Positions 23,857 to 33,149 of a stretch of DNA of 64,000 nt are shown one piece after another. Numbering within the stretch: position 1 is the stretch's first letter; every line of letters starts with the position of its first letter. The translations under genes and the position numbers were made by a program. Below the pieces are notes generated by a model. That model was not told the origin of the DNA, searched no databases, and was given only the letters and a program-made list of their open reading frames with translations. The stretch is from Dickeya dianthicola NCPPB 453 (GTDB lineage Bacteria > Pseudomonadota > Gammaproteobacteria > Enterobacterales > Enterobacteriaceae): the NCBI RefSeq assembly GCF_000365305.1, contig NZ_CM001841.1, forward strand, positions 2,385,512-2,449,511, written 5' to 3'.

Positions 23857-25932
23857 TCAGGGTTTGATCAATGACGCGCGTGATGGCTGCGCATTTTTGG
23901 CCGGCAACAGCGCCAGATACACCTCGGTGGATTCGCCGGGCGCCAGCGTGGTTTTCGGCCAGGCGGCCACCGCCAGCGTGCGGCTGCTGGCGCAGTTGGC
24001 TTCGTCAAAACGCTGAGGACGGGTGCCGGTGTTTTTCACCACCCCCACCGCCAGACTGAGGGTCAGATTGCTGTACCACTGGTGGCGATTGCTCTGATAA
24101 CTCAGCGACGGCGATGTGCGGCAAAGCTCCGACAGGCGCGCCCCGCTGCCGTCGATAGTGAATCCGGCGGGCGTCTGGCCGCTGGCCAGATCGCGCATGG
24201 CGCTTTCAACCATGCCGAACAGATCGGTTTTGCTGTTGCGCTGCGCCACACGCCCCATCGCATCATTGAGCTGGCGACGGTTATCCGCCGACACGAATCG
24301 GGTGGGATCGTTCTGATCGCCAATCAGGTGCGGGGTAAGGATAAACAGCCGTTCGCGACGGGACACTTCGTGCTGGCGCGAGGTAAACAGTTTGCCGATC
24401 CAGGGAATATCGCCCAGCAGCGGTATGCGCTTATCACGATCGCCGCTCTCTTCCACATGGAACCCGCCCAGCACCAGCGCCCGGTTTTCGCCAATCAGCG
24501 CCTGCGTGCTGACGGTGCCGCGCTTCACGCCGGAGGCGGTGCCTTCGGTATTGGTTTCCACCTGACCGTCTTCAATGTCGATAACCAGTTGGATGCTGTT
24601 CAGGCTGCCGCGGCCGACCACGCGCGGCGTCACTTGCAGGCTGGTGCCGGCGGTCACCGGTTGTACGTTGGCCACCCGCTCGCCGGTGGCGGTGATAAAA
24701 GCGGTGCGGCTGAAATCGATCACCGCCGGCTGGTTTTCCAGCGTCAGCACCGACGGATTGGCGACGATCGACGCGGTGCCTTCGCCTTCCAGCGCCTGAA
24801 TATCGGCGAAGAAGCGTTTGAAATCGCTGACAAACAGCGTGCTGGAGCCGGACATCATGTTGGCGCCGCCGGTGACCGCGCCCAGTTTGCCCTGCCAGTT
24901 GGCCTCCAGCCTTGAGAGCGCGGTGCGATCAACATCCAGGATGATCGCATCGATGTTGACCAGATTTTGCGGCACGTCGATCTTGTCGATCAACTGCTGG
25001 TATTCGTCCCGGCGCTTTTCGTCATCGCGGATCAGCAGCGCGTTATTACGTACATCCGCCGACACCTTGCCGTTAAGCTGATCTTTTTTACGCGCCGCCG
25101 CCGCCGCGCCGCCACTGGAGCGGCTCGCCAGCCGGGCCAGCATGGCGCGGGCATTCAGCTCAATCGACTGGTTGGCATCCTGCCCACCGGCGGCACCGGC
25201 GGCAGCGCCCATCGCGCCGTCGTTACCCATGCCGCTGGCGGCGGCCGACGCACCGGCGGACGCGCTGCGGTTGCCATCCATCAGTTCATTCAGAATGGTC
25301 GCCACGCCGGGGATCACCAGACGTTGATCGCGATATTGAATAGTGCGGTCCGACACCGAGGCATAACGCAGCGGAAAAATCATCACCTTGCGGCGATCTT
25401 CCTTGGTTTCGCGTTGCTGGCTGAAATTGCGGATCAGGTTGACGTATTCCGCCGGGCCGGTGACCAACACCACCCCCTCTTCCGGCAGTTCCCCCCAGCC
25501 AAAACGCGAATCCAGCAAGCCAATGCCGGTCAGCGCCTGCTTCATGTCCGGCGCCGCATCCTGCGACACCTCAATGCGCACCGACGCCTGCTCATCCTGC
25601 GGGCTGGCGTACAGCACGTTGTTGTAGACGAACCACTGAAAACGGTGCTCCAGCGCCAGCCTATCCAGAAACGCCACGGCGTTGTCGGCACGGATTTTGG
25701 CTTCGATGTTGACGTCCTGAACGTTGCCCAACACCAGATCGACGCCGTGGCTGCCGGCGAAATCCTGCAATACCGCCGACAGCGGCGTTTGCTCGGCGGA
25801 ATAGGCATACGCGCCTTTGCTCCAGTCGGGCGGCGTCGCCGCGTGCGCGATGGGCAGTATCCCCATCAACACCAGCGACCAGCAAAACAGACGATAGAGG
25901 TTGAATAACAGTGCATACAGCGCGTTACGCAT
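23857..25932 (-). CDS. hrcC: HrcC (SctC), type III outer-membrane secretin
   Basis: 691 aa. A signal peptide (LVLMGILPIAHA) is followed by N-domains, including AFLDRLALEHRFQWFVYNNVLYASP and VVLVTGPAEYVNLI, an Ala/Gly-rich insertion around 230-258, and the secretin core with LVLGGFHVEESGDRDKRIPLL and LGDIPWIGKLF. It forms the outer-membrane ring through which the Hrp pilus passes. Its start overlaps the end of hrpG by eight bases. Confidence 0.97.
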   Translation of the reverse strand: MRNALYALLFNLYRLFCWSLVLMGILPIAHAATPPDWSKGAYAYSAEQTPLSAVLQDFAGSHGVDLVLGNVQDVNIEAKIRADNAVAFLDRLALEHRFQWFVYNNVLYASPQDEQASVRIEVSQDAAPDMKQALTGIGLLDSRFGWGELPEEGVVLVTGPAEYVNLIRNFSQQRETKEDRRKVMIFPLRYASVSDRTIQYRDQRLVIPGVATILNELMDGNRSASAGASAAASGMGNDGAMGAAAGAAGGQDANQSIELNARAMLARLASRSSGGAAAAARKKDQLNGKVSADVRNNALLIRDDEKRRDEYQQLIDKIDVPQNLVNIDAIILDVDRTALSRLEANWQGKLGAVTGGANMMSGSSTLFVSDFKRFFADIQALEGEGTASIVANPSVLTLENQPAVIDFSRTAFITATGERVANVQPVTAGTSLQVTPRVVGRGSLNSIQLVIDIEDGQVETNTEGTASGVKRGTVSTQALIGENRALVLGGFHVEESGDRDKRIPLLGDIPWIGKLFTSRQHEVSRRERLFILTPHLIGDQNDPTRFVSADNRRQLNDAMGRVAQRNSKTDLFGMVESAMRDLASGQTPAGFTIDGSGARLSELCRTSPSLSYQSNRHQWYSNLTLSLAVGVVKNTGTRPQRFDEANCASSRTLAVAAWPKTTLAPGESTEVYLALLPAKNAQPSRASLIKP

Positions 25933-26359
25933 GCTGATCTCCTTGCAAAAAAGCCAGTGTTTTCAGATTCAGCGGCGGCGGCGATGCCGGTCTGGCAAGC
26001 GGCGCCAACAGGCTCTGCCAGACATCCCGCTGATTAACCAGCGCTTCCAGTGAACGACACAGCCGCATCGGGTCATCCGGCTCGCGTCGCATCAGTAACC
26101 ATAACTGCTCGTCGTCGGCGGACCAGCAGAGGGCGGCGGCGTCCATGCCCAGTCGCAACACGGCGGCTGACGAGTAGCGCAGCGCCTTATGCAGCAGCCG
26201 GTCATCCGCCTTGACCGGCAGCGTGACGACGGCGGAGCAGTCCACGCCGTCGTGATAACGGGTCAACATCACCGGGCTGCCGTCAATGTGCAGCGTCAAC
26301 TGACCCGCCGCGCTGTTGAGCCAGCGATCGATGACCCCCATCAACTCAGTTGAAGTCAT
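25925..26359 (-). CDS. hrpG: HrpG, Hrp chaperone-like protein
   Basis: About 144 aa from MTSTELMGVIDRWLN; the start is ambiguous. ATG 26359 overlaps the end of hrpF by 14 bases, while ATG 26341 begins just after the hrpF stop and would give 138 aa by coupling. HrpG of group-I systems resembles small type III chaperones and counteracts HrpV in P. syringae. Identity comes from its place between hrpF and hrcC. Confidence 0.85.
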   Translation of the reverse strand: MTSTELMGVIDRWLNSAAGQLTLHIDGSPVMLTRYHDGVDCSAVVTLPVKADDRLLHKALRYSSAAVLRLGMDAAALCWSADDEQLWLLMRREPDDPMRLCRSLEALVNQRDVWQSLLAPLARPASPPPLNLKTLAFLQGDQHA

Positions 26360-26573
26360 TGATGATGGCCTTCGCCAAGCCATGCTTGACGCTCAGCATC
26401 TGCCCGGCGGCCCAGTTGGCGTTCGAATAGTCCATGCTGGCTTCATAAAAAGCATAGCTATCCGCCGCGCTAACCTCCCCCTCCGAGACGGTTTGCGCCA
26501 TCTCGTCGAGCCGGGACTGCGCATCGACAAATGCGCCGTCCAGCCGACGCTGAATAGGTGAAGATGAAGACAT
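26346..26573 (-). CDS. hrpF: HrpF, small Hrp secretion protein
   Basis: 75 aa, acidic and helical (DGAFVDAQSRLDEMAQTVSEG). HrpF of group-I Hrp systems is a small protein required for secretion, thought to act as a co-chaperone for the HrpA pilin. It is the first gene after the hrp box at 26634-26661. The RADAR-containing insert begins about 200 bases upstream. Confidence 0.9.
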   Translation of the reverse strand: MSSSSPIQRRLDGAFVDAQSRLDEMAQTVSEGEVSAADSYAFYEASMDYSNANWAAGQMLSVKHGLAKAIINDFN

Positions 26574-26633
26574 GATTGCGTACTCCCGTTGGTTGAACTG
26601 GTATGTTTACAACAGATATGGTCAGTCTGCAGT

Positions 26634-26661
26634 TGTGTGGACGGGGAGTGACGGCGGTTCC
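26634..26661 (-). promoter_or_regulatory. hrp box of the hrpF-hrpG-hrcC-hrpT-hrpV operon
   Basis: On the minus strand GGAACC, 15 bases, CCACACA: a perfect match to the HrpL consensus, 61 bases upstream of the hrpF ATG. The insert upstream has left it intact. Confidence 0.92.
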
Positions 26662-26770
26662 ATCGGGTGAGGGAAAGATGAATGGAAATCGGTTTGTGGA
26701 GGACGATTGCGGTTAGATCAAGGTAACGGGAGAGAGTGAAAAAGCCACACCTGCCCCCGTCAATTAACGC

Positions 26771-29359
26771 TTAATTCGGCAACACGGGCAATTGATCAAG
26801 GTGGTTGCGTCTGAATATCTCAACCCCTTTTTCACGAAGCTTGTTGATCCATAAATCCGCCATCCAGGTGCCAATGCCAAAAAACTGCACTGCGGCTTCC
26901 CGCATCAGGCGATGCTCGTTGGCAATAGTGGTCGGCATCAGTGCGCTGTCATCCGTATTAATGCACACTGGCAGCGGGCCGGATCGCAATCCATAGCGGT
27001 TAAACTTCTCTCCCGGTTTTAACCAATCCGGCTGTGGCGGGTTCCAGCGAAACAACGGGTGTTCATGATAGTACTCAAAGCGCCCGATATAGATATTTGA
27101 GGTCGGACAGGCTTCAATAACCAGGCCAAGCCGACTGTATTTCTCCATCAGAAAATCCTGTATCGCCTCATACAGGCGTAGTTCGCCCGCAGAAACCCAG
27201 TCTTCAGAGTAACTCTGGGTGATCGCAAAATGTTCGCTCTCTTGGGGTAAACAGTTCACCGAGATAGTGTGGTTTATCCTGTCCGCCTCACGTTCGGGCA
27301 AACCGCTGTCCAGATAGCGACGCTGCCAAAGCGACAGCACGTTTGCATTATCCTCATTGGATGAGGATTGCGCCATCAGCCGCTGGGCATCCGGCACCCA
27401 CTCGTGGAGATTCGCGCCTTCGCTTTGCATCGCCTGATAGTCCGGCCAATTGCGACGCAGCAACCAGGCATCATACAGTTGGTTCGGTGTGTAGATATCG
27501 CCAAGCATCCACTGTGACCAGTGGTGGATTTTATCGCGCAATTCATGCATGACCGGAATATGTTCTACCGTATGCCGGGAGAGTTGCACCGCCTGATGGT
27601 AGGCCCAAACCAGATTATCCAGATGCTGACCGGCGGTGAGCCAGGCGCGTCGTTGACGCTGTGCCCAATGCAACACATTCACCCCCAGCGCCAACCCGTG
27701 ACCGATACGATCGCCTTCCCGCAACTGGCAGAATTCCACCGCTTCATCCATCGCCCGCAACCCACTGAGCAGGTGACTGTAATCTTCACCCGCATGTACA
27801 GTAATAAACGGGTGCCTCAAACGTCGGGAAAATGGCATCCCTGCTGGCTGTTTGGCGGCACGCAGCACTCGCAGCGCTGGTGCAAACACCTCTATGGGTA
27901 ACTCATTTTCGTTGCCCGCTACATCATAGCCACGCACCAGTTGCCGCACATCAATCGTGCGTGGAGGACTGGTGATCTCCGGCTGATACTGTGTTTCCTG
28001 CAATGTGTTCGAGACGGAGAAATCTTCCAGTGCCCGTACCTGCTTAAGCAACTGTGACCGAAACGTGGTCAACCGTTTGTCATATCGGCTGGCAGCGGTT
28101 TTCTTTGGGAAACCACGAGTGAAATGCACCACCAGATGCGCTTGCTCCGGCACATGCCAGCGCGCGTGCTGGTCAAAAAAGTCGGTTAACTTGTGGTGAT
28201 AGATATTGGGTTTGCGCTCATTACCAATCACTTCCCCCGGCGACACGCGGTATTCCCGCGAAACCGACGGGCCTAAATCATAACGAGGTACTTGCTGTTT
28301 GAAGAACCGTTTGTCTGCCCGCCGTACATCAGCGCCAAAATACTCCACAAACTGCCCTAGTCCTACCGCCGACACCACCATGTAGTTACGCAGTATCATA
28401 CTGACCCGAATCAGGTTCGATAGCACACTGTCGTAATCAATCTGCGACGTGCCCAGCAGCAGCGCGGTACAAAATAGCAGCCAGCGCTGAGAACCGACGT
28501 GATCCTGTTGCGTCGCGGCATACAGCAACTGCTGTTGTGCGCTGTTGGGTGGGTAAATATGGGTGGCATCGCGCAATGACCCGCGTTCGATTTCGGTCAG
28601 TGGTAATGTTTGTGCTCTGCTCAAGATACCGAGATCAATCGAGGCCACCGCTTCTGTACCGGTGGGATAAATGGCAGCCAGTAAGCAAGCCACATAGGCC
28701 GACAACCAGCGCGGCAATTGCTGTTTATCCAGCTTTTCACTCTCCAGCAGGTGATACTCTTCCCGTTGTGGCCACGCGATATCGGGTTTCAGGCGTACCT
28801 CCCCTTCGACAAAGCTCAACATCGACAGCGAAGCATAACCGTGGCCGTTGAAATGCACGTGGTTATCAGCATAGTGGTTATCACTTTGCTCAGCGGGAAA
28901 GGCAAACAGATTCTGCACGGTCAGTAACGCCACCAGTTCCCCTTCACCCAGCACCCGCTGGCGTACCAGTTGCACATAGGCCTGAGCGATGATCCAGGCC
29001 GGGTCCAATACCGAGCACAACATAAGCCAGGCTTCCAGTCGCTCCCGCCGCACGTCGAAACCGTTGCCTTGCCAGAGCAAAAACTCGTCCGCCAGTTGCC
29101 CCAGTAGGGTAAAACTGCTCACTGTTGATGATGGCAATGCCCAGCTACGCAAATTGTGTTCGATGTCCTCATTACGTAGCCGCTCGCCAAAATAGAACTG
29201 GTAATCTTTTGCCGCTCGCGTCAATAAACGCTGCTCTTCCTGTTGATCAAAATCCGGTGCATTACGCTGCCCAATATGCTGCTGCAAATGGAAATAAAAT
29301 AACCGGTCCGAAGCCAGACAGGCACAAGGGATTAACCAGCGCGGGTCCTGGGTGTACAT
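26771..29359 (-). CDS. rdrB: RdrB: RADAR adenosine deaminase
   Basis: 862 aa with a divergent adenosine-deaminase active site: HVHF within NHVHFNGHG at 165-174, TVHAGEDYSH at 521-530, GDRIGHG at 549-555, EACPTSN at 749-755 and NTDDS at 801-805. Together these supply the metal-binding His residues, the catalytic Glu and the Asp pair of the ADA family. Size, motifs and the adjoining P-loop ATPase gene match RdrB of the RADAR anti-phage system. RADAR deaminates adenine-containing RNA or nucleotides during infection. The ATG lies four bases after the end of the frame that continues rdrA, preceded by GAGGAT. No clear terminator separates it from the hrpF promoter. Confidence 0.88.
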   Translation of the reverse strand: MYTQDPRWLIPCACLASDRLFYFHLQQHIGQRNAPDFDQQEEQRLLTRAAKDYQFYFGERLRNEDIEHNLRSWALPSSTVSSFTLLGQLADEFLLWQGNGFDVRRERLEAWLMLCSVLDPAWIIAQAYVQLVRQRVLGEGELVALLTVQNLFAFPAEQSDNHYADNHVHFNGHGYASLSMLSFVEGEVRLKPDIAWPQREEYHLLESEKLDKQQLPRWLSAYVACLLAAIYPTGTEAVASIDLGILSRAQTLPLTEIERGSLRDATHIYPPNSAQQQLLYAATQQDHVGSQRWLLFCTALLLGTSQIDYDSVLSNLIRVSMILRNYMVVSAVGLGQFVEYFGADVRRADKRFFKQQVPRYDLGPSVSREYRVSPGEVIGNERKPNIYHHKLTDFFDQHARWHVPEQAHLVVHFTRGFPKKTAASRYDKRLTTFRSQLLKQVRALEDFSVSNTLQETQYQPEITSPPRTIDVRQLVRGYDVAGNENELPIEVFAPALRVLRAAKQPAGMPFSRRLRHPFITVHAGEDYSHLLSGLRAMDEAVEFCQLREGDRIGHGLALGVNVLHWAQRQRRAWLTAGQHLDNLVWAYHQAVQLSRHTVEHIPVMHELRDKIHHWSQWMLGDIYTPNQLYDAWLLRRNWPDYQAMQSEGANLHEWVPDAQRLMAQSSSNEDNANVLSLWQRRYLDSGLPEREADRINHTISVNCLPQESEHFAITQSYSEDWVSAGELRLYEAIQDFLMEKYSRLGLVIEACPTSNIYIGRFEYYHEHPLFRWNPPQPDWLKPGEKFNRYGLRSGPLPVCINTDDSALMPTTIANEHRLMREAAVQFFGIGTWMADLWINKLREKGVEIFRRNHLDQLPVLPN

Positions 29360-29362
29360 GGG

Positions 29363-29572
29363 TTAATCCTCAGTTTTGCTATCTAATGCCTGACGCAATC
29401 CATTATAAAGTCGGGATGTATATCCTTTTCCATCAATCCATTTTCGTGTCTTAGAATCGTCATTACGTAATTCATTGAGCCTATCAAACATTAATTTAGC
29501 GATATCGAATTGACTAATCGCCCATTCCTTGACTTCTCTAGTTTTAATTATTTTACTTCCCGTCTGATCAAA
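29363..29572 (-). pseudogene. Open frame continuing rdrA past its TAA stop
   Basis: Directly after the TAA at 29573-29575 the same frame stays open for 69 sense codons (FDQTGSKIIKTREVKEW through GYTSRLYNGL to DSKTED) and ends in TAA at 29363-29365, three bases before the rdrB ATG. The sequence is Lys/Asp-rich, with protein-like composition. It looks like the natural C-terminus of RdrA cut off by a nonsense codon, giving 855 codons in total. A separate small protein from the ATG at 29489-29491 is possible but no ribosome site supports it. Confidence 0.6.
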
Positions 29573-31930
29573 TTAATCCTTCTTCAATTCATTTGCACTC
29601 ATAGAGGAAAACCTCGATTCAGAAGTCATCTTGAACCATATATTTCCACTTACTCCACTACTATGTTGCAGACCGATACGGTAAAGTTGGGTGTCATATA
29701 ATGTAAAAATAGGATGAACACTCATCGCATTGACCAATCTTAAAAAATCTTCATGCTTAAATTTATCTTCATCAATGGCATCCCATCCTTCAACAGGACA
29801 TAATCCCTTCAAATTTCTAACCAATGTTCTGTCCCTACTAAGAAAGGTAGCATTATCCCTGACTGTTGCTGAACTAGCACTGGCTGCCACATTGGTGTTG
29901 ACGACTTCACCATCCCGCACAAATGATGCCAGTGCATTAATAAAGATATAACTGAAGCGCTTTGCCATATCTGACAGGTATTCATCGCTGAAATCGCTTT
30001 TTTTTACATCAAAGTTACTGCGTAAGATATGCAACTGGGTAAATACTTTATTGAATACCGCAGTAATTAACGGCATTAAGTTTTTTCCTGAAAAATCAGC
30101 GAATGCCTCTCGATTAACCTTGATCCACACATCTATTTCTTCAATAAATGATTGGATCTTTTGTTGATATTTATCCTCACCATCATCAGTCTGGTCATCA
30201 CTACTCTCATTTTCATCAATTGATTTTGTCGGATTCATAGCAAAAATAGAATAGAAAGGAATGTTTTTAAAAACATTCCCAATAACCGATTTAATATCAC
30301 AGGACGATGAAAAATCAGAAAAAGAAAGATTATTGGTTACCGCCAGCATTGACCATGTCAGAATTTCAAACGCCCGGCTAAAGAAAATATGGTAGCGACG
30401 ACCTTTCTGCTGACTGTAATAATTATGGTGAGTATAGAGCGCGATCAAAAGGCGGCCTTCCGACTCTTTATTGACTACATCACTGGATACAAATAGCGGC
30501 TCTTTAATATATTCCAGCTCCGGCATACTGCGAAGCACCATAATTTGATCAGAAAACACCGTATCCAAAATTTTTTGATTAAAATCCTTACCACTTTTCA
30601 GTTCATTTATCCGTTCAACCTGCTGCGAGTAAAAATGCTTTTTCGCCCAGTAATAGCGCTCTTTTTGCAGCAACGGGTTAAACGCTATCAATCTGGCCAG
30701 TGAAAAATCTTCTGGTTTTTGCGCGGCACGCAGATACAGGTAAGACTCGGCATTGGTCAGCGCCGCCCCATCCTGTTTTGCTTCTGCCCAAATGCTAAAC
30801 GTGCGCCATAGTGCTTCCTGTCTATCATCCGTCGATTCCAGGTCAGACGGCGGCAGCAAGCGCACCAATTGCGTCACTTCGCGGGCGTTGGCCGGTTGCG
30901 GCCAGTCTGTACTGCGTTCCAGTCCATTACACAACGGATAAAAGACCTCTTTAATGGCGGCGGCGTACTTGCCATAGGTCATAACCTCAGCATTTTCTTT
31001 ATCCTGAATGACCAACTGCGGCAATAACTGATCGATGGGTTGTAACGGCAGGCGGACAGGATGCGGAAACACTTTGGTCAGGTACGCATCCGATAATCGC
31101 GTCGCCTCTCGTCGCCCTTCTTCCGCATTGCTGGCTTCTTTATTTTTGACTAACTCACCTTCAAATTGCATGGTCACCAGATGGCGATAGAGTTTGTCAT
31201 CACCGCTTACCAGCGGCAGCACTAACGGGCAGGAAAGCAGGCAGCGGATATCGTCCAGCACCTCAAAGGCATTTTTGATTTTCATATCCACATCATCAAT
31301 GGGCAGCACCAGCGCGTCGCAGCCCAGTAACTCGACACTGGCTATCAGGAACTGGTGAAAATACTGTTCAAGATGAATGCCGGAACGGTATTTTTGGATA
31401 CGATCAATCCCACGTAATTCCTCCAGTTCCACTGGCTTGACCAGCGCGCCGGACAAGGCTTTCAACTGGTGATAAAAATCATCTTTCAGCGTTTGTGCAA
31501 TATCCTGACTGTTTAATTTCTTTTCCACCGCTGCATATACCGATGCGATGATCACCTCAGAAAAACGCTCGTTTATATTGAGTAATGTCGGGTCAACCAC
31601 TGGCATAAAATGCAAGCTAGGTTTCTTTTCCTGCTTGTCGGTTTCATGTTGCCAAATCGCTTTGGCATTTTTCAGAAACACCGTTTTCCCGGCGCCGCGT
31701 GCTCCACTGATAAAAACAGCGTGATGATAACTGCTCAGCTTCTGATGGGGTATTTTCTTGCCGTGTTGACATTGTTCTTTATAGCGATGGGCATCATTCC
31801 CCATCTTTTGGAGAAGAGCGACCAGCTTTCTGTTCGCCTGCTGTTGCCAAAGCTGGTTGCTGTCTGTTGTTTCCGCAAGAAAGTCGTCCTGATATTCCGG
31901 TAAATTCAGGTTAAGAATAATTTCACTCAC
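29573..31930 (-). CDS. rdrA: RdrA: RADAR ATPase (possibly truncated by an in-frame stop)
   Basis: 785 aa. GARGAGKT at 76-83 is a Walker A motif and LVLPIDDVD at 207-215 a Walker B, as in KAP/AAA-type ATPases. The remainder is helical with no membrane segments. Its position directly upstream of the deaminase gene identifies it as RdrA, which partners RdrB and senses or drives the RADAR response. The gene is clearly AT-richer than the surrounding hrp DNA. The frame ends at TAA 29573-29575, but an in-frame extension of 69 codons follows, so the active form may be longer, read through, or damaged. Confidence 0.85.
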   Translation of the reverse strand: MSEIILNLNLPEYQDDFLAETTDSNQLWQQQANRKLVALLQKMGNDAHRYKEQCQHGKKIPHQKLSSYHHAVFISGARGAGKTVFLKNAKAIWQHETDKQEKKPSLHFMPVVDPTLLNINERFSEVIIASVYAAVEKKLNSQDIAQTLKDDFYHQLKALSGALVKPVELEELRGIDRIQKYRSGIHLEQYFHQFLIASVELLGCDALVLPIDDVDMKIKNAFEVLDDIRCLLSCPLVLPLVSGDDKLYRHLVTMQFEGELVKNKEASNAEEGRREATRLSDAYLTKVFPHPVRLPLQPIDQLLPQLVIQDKENAEVMTYGKYAAAIKEVFYPLCNGLERSTDWPQPANAREVTQLVRLLPPSDLESTDDRQEALWRTFSIWAEAKQDGAALTNAESYLYLRAAQKPEDFSLARLIAFNPLLQKERYYWAKKHFYSQQVERINELKSGKDFNQKILDTVFSDQIMVLRSMPELEYIKEPLFVSSDVVNKESEGRLLIALYTHHNYYSQQKGRRYHIFFSRAFEILTWSMLAVTNNLSFSDFSSSCDIKSVIGNVFKNIPFYSIFAMNPTKSIDENESSDDQTDDGEDKYQQKIQSFIEEIDVWIKVNREAFADFSGKNLMPLITAVFNKVFTQLHILRSNFDVKKSDFSDEYLSDMAKRFSYIFINALASFVRDGEVVNTNVAASASSATVRDNATFLSRDRTLVRNLKGLCPVEGWDAIDEDKFKHEDFLRLVNAMSVHPIFTLYDTQLYRIGLQHSSGVSGNIWFKMTSESRFSSMSANELKKD

Positions 31931-32041
31931 TATTAATCCCTTTTAAAAATAATTATTAAAAACAATAACCGCCTATTAATACGGTGACAGAAAGGAAACA
32001 AACAGATAAGCAGGATTAATAAAAAGATCAAGCAAAGAGAT
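31931..32041. other. AT-rich upstream region of rdrA
   Basis: About 110 very AT-rich bases between the rdrA start and the terminator of the upstream gene, likely holding the RADAR promoter. No single -10/-35 pair stands out. Confidence 0.4.
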
Positions 32042-32069
32042 AAAAAAAGCCGCTATCACCGATAGCGGC
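32042..32069 (-). terminator. Strong terminator after the GHSRG hydrolase gene
   Basis: On the minus strand a perfect nine-base-pair stem GCCGCTATC/GATAGCGGC with a three-base loop is followed by seven T. It isolates rdrAB from the gene upstream. Confidence 0.92.
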
Positions 32070-32099
32070 CTGTGGTTTGTAGATTAAACCGAAGGAAGA

Positions 32100-33149
32100 T
32101 TAAAACGTCGTTGCCCCATACTGATAGCGGTAGAAACGGCGGTATTCCGGTTTCTGTGGGTTATCCGTCGACAGTGTTTTTTGCAACGATTTACCGCCGA
32201 TCAGGCCGGTAATGCCGTAGGACAGCAGGCTGGTCTGCTTGTCCAGTTGGCTGATAAGGTCGGTTTTCGCGCCGGCGGCGAGCTGGTCGAGATAACCGTT
32301 TTCAATCTGGCTCAGCAGACGGGCCGATTGCTCCCAGTTGGGGTCGAACGACACCAGCTGTTGCAAAAACGCAATCGGCGCCACGCCTTTACCCTGATAC
32401 AGCGCGGAGATTTCATCCTCTTTGCTGACCGGCGCCGAATGGCGGAAACCGGCCATCACCAGTTTGGCGCGTTTGGCCGGGCCGGCCTGCTTGCCCATCT
32501 GTTCGGTGATGAAGCGATACCAGCGGGAATCGAAGGCAAAGCTGGAGCGAGCGTCATAGCGCGCGCTGTACACCAGCGTGTCGAACACTTCCCGCCCGCC
32601 GAACCATTTGGTTTCCAGCTCGGCCAGGATCTGAGCGAGGGTTTTATCTTTGAGGATCGCATTAAACGCGTTGGTGTCCTTGTCGGAGTCCTGCTGCCCC
32701 TGCACCGGGTCCACCACCACCAGCCGGATGGTTTTTGCGTTGGCCCAGACGCCGGGGGCCTGATTTTGCACCGCCAGATGGTACAGCTCGGCCAGAAACT
32801 CGGTTAAACCCACCGCCGCGCCGCGGCTATGCCCGCCGACCACCAGTTGATACTCCTTGAGCGTTTTCAGGTAATCCACCAGCGGGAACAGACTGTCCAG
32901 CGTCACTACGCCGGCGCGGTCGTCATAACCGTTGACCTGATCGTAGAGCACGCCCAGCGTTTCGCTCATGCCCACAAAACTGCCGCCCCAGCTGGCGCGT
33001 TTTGCCAGCGCCTGGGTTTTGGTCAGCATGGCGGCGGTGCCGATGCCGTCAATGGCGACCACCGCGCTGAAGCCGCTGATTTCGACGTTGGCGAGAAAAT
33101 CCTGTTTAGTGGTGCCGGTGCCGCAGAACCAGATGAGTACTTTTTCCAT
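32100..33149 (-). CDS. Putative alpha/beta-hydrolase with GHSRG nucleophile elbow
   Basis: About 349 aa. WFCGTGTT near the N-terminus and the nucleophile elbow VVGGHSRGAAVG (Ser at ~108-110) suggest a lipase/esterase-like fold distantly similar to DUF2235/Tle-type phospholipases. A possible acid (VVVDPVQG) and a late His (GFRHSAP) follow. It has no signal peptide. The start at 33149 was chosen because AGAGGT lies upstream. It is GC-rich like the hrp DNA, unlike rdrA. No hrp box precedes it and a strong terminator follows, so it looks like a single-gene unit. Substrate unknown; an effector role is only a guess from location. Confidence 0.6.
   Translation of the reverse strand: MEKVLIWFCGTGTTKQDFLANVEISGFSAVVAIDGIGTAAMLTKTQALAKRASWGGSFVGMSETLGVLYDQVNGYDDRAGVVTLDSLFPLVDYLKTLKEYQLVVGGHSRGAAVGLTEFLAELYHLAVQNQAPGVWANAKTIRLVVVDPVQGQQDSDKDTNAFNAILKDKTLAQILAELETKWFGGREVFDTLVYSARYDARSSFAFDSRWYRFITEQMGKQAGPAKRAKLVMAGFRHSAPVSKEDEISALYQGKGVAPIAFLQQLVSFDPNWEQSARLLSQIENGYLDQLAAGAKTDLISQLDKQTSLLSYGITGLIGGKSLQKTLSTDNPQKPEYRRFYRYQYGATTF

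Noticed and set aside
27034-27050. GGTTCC inside rdrB as a possible hrp box
   Set aside because: No CCAC-type second half at 15-16 bases, and it is internal to a coding region.
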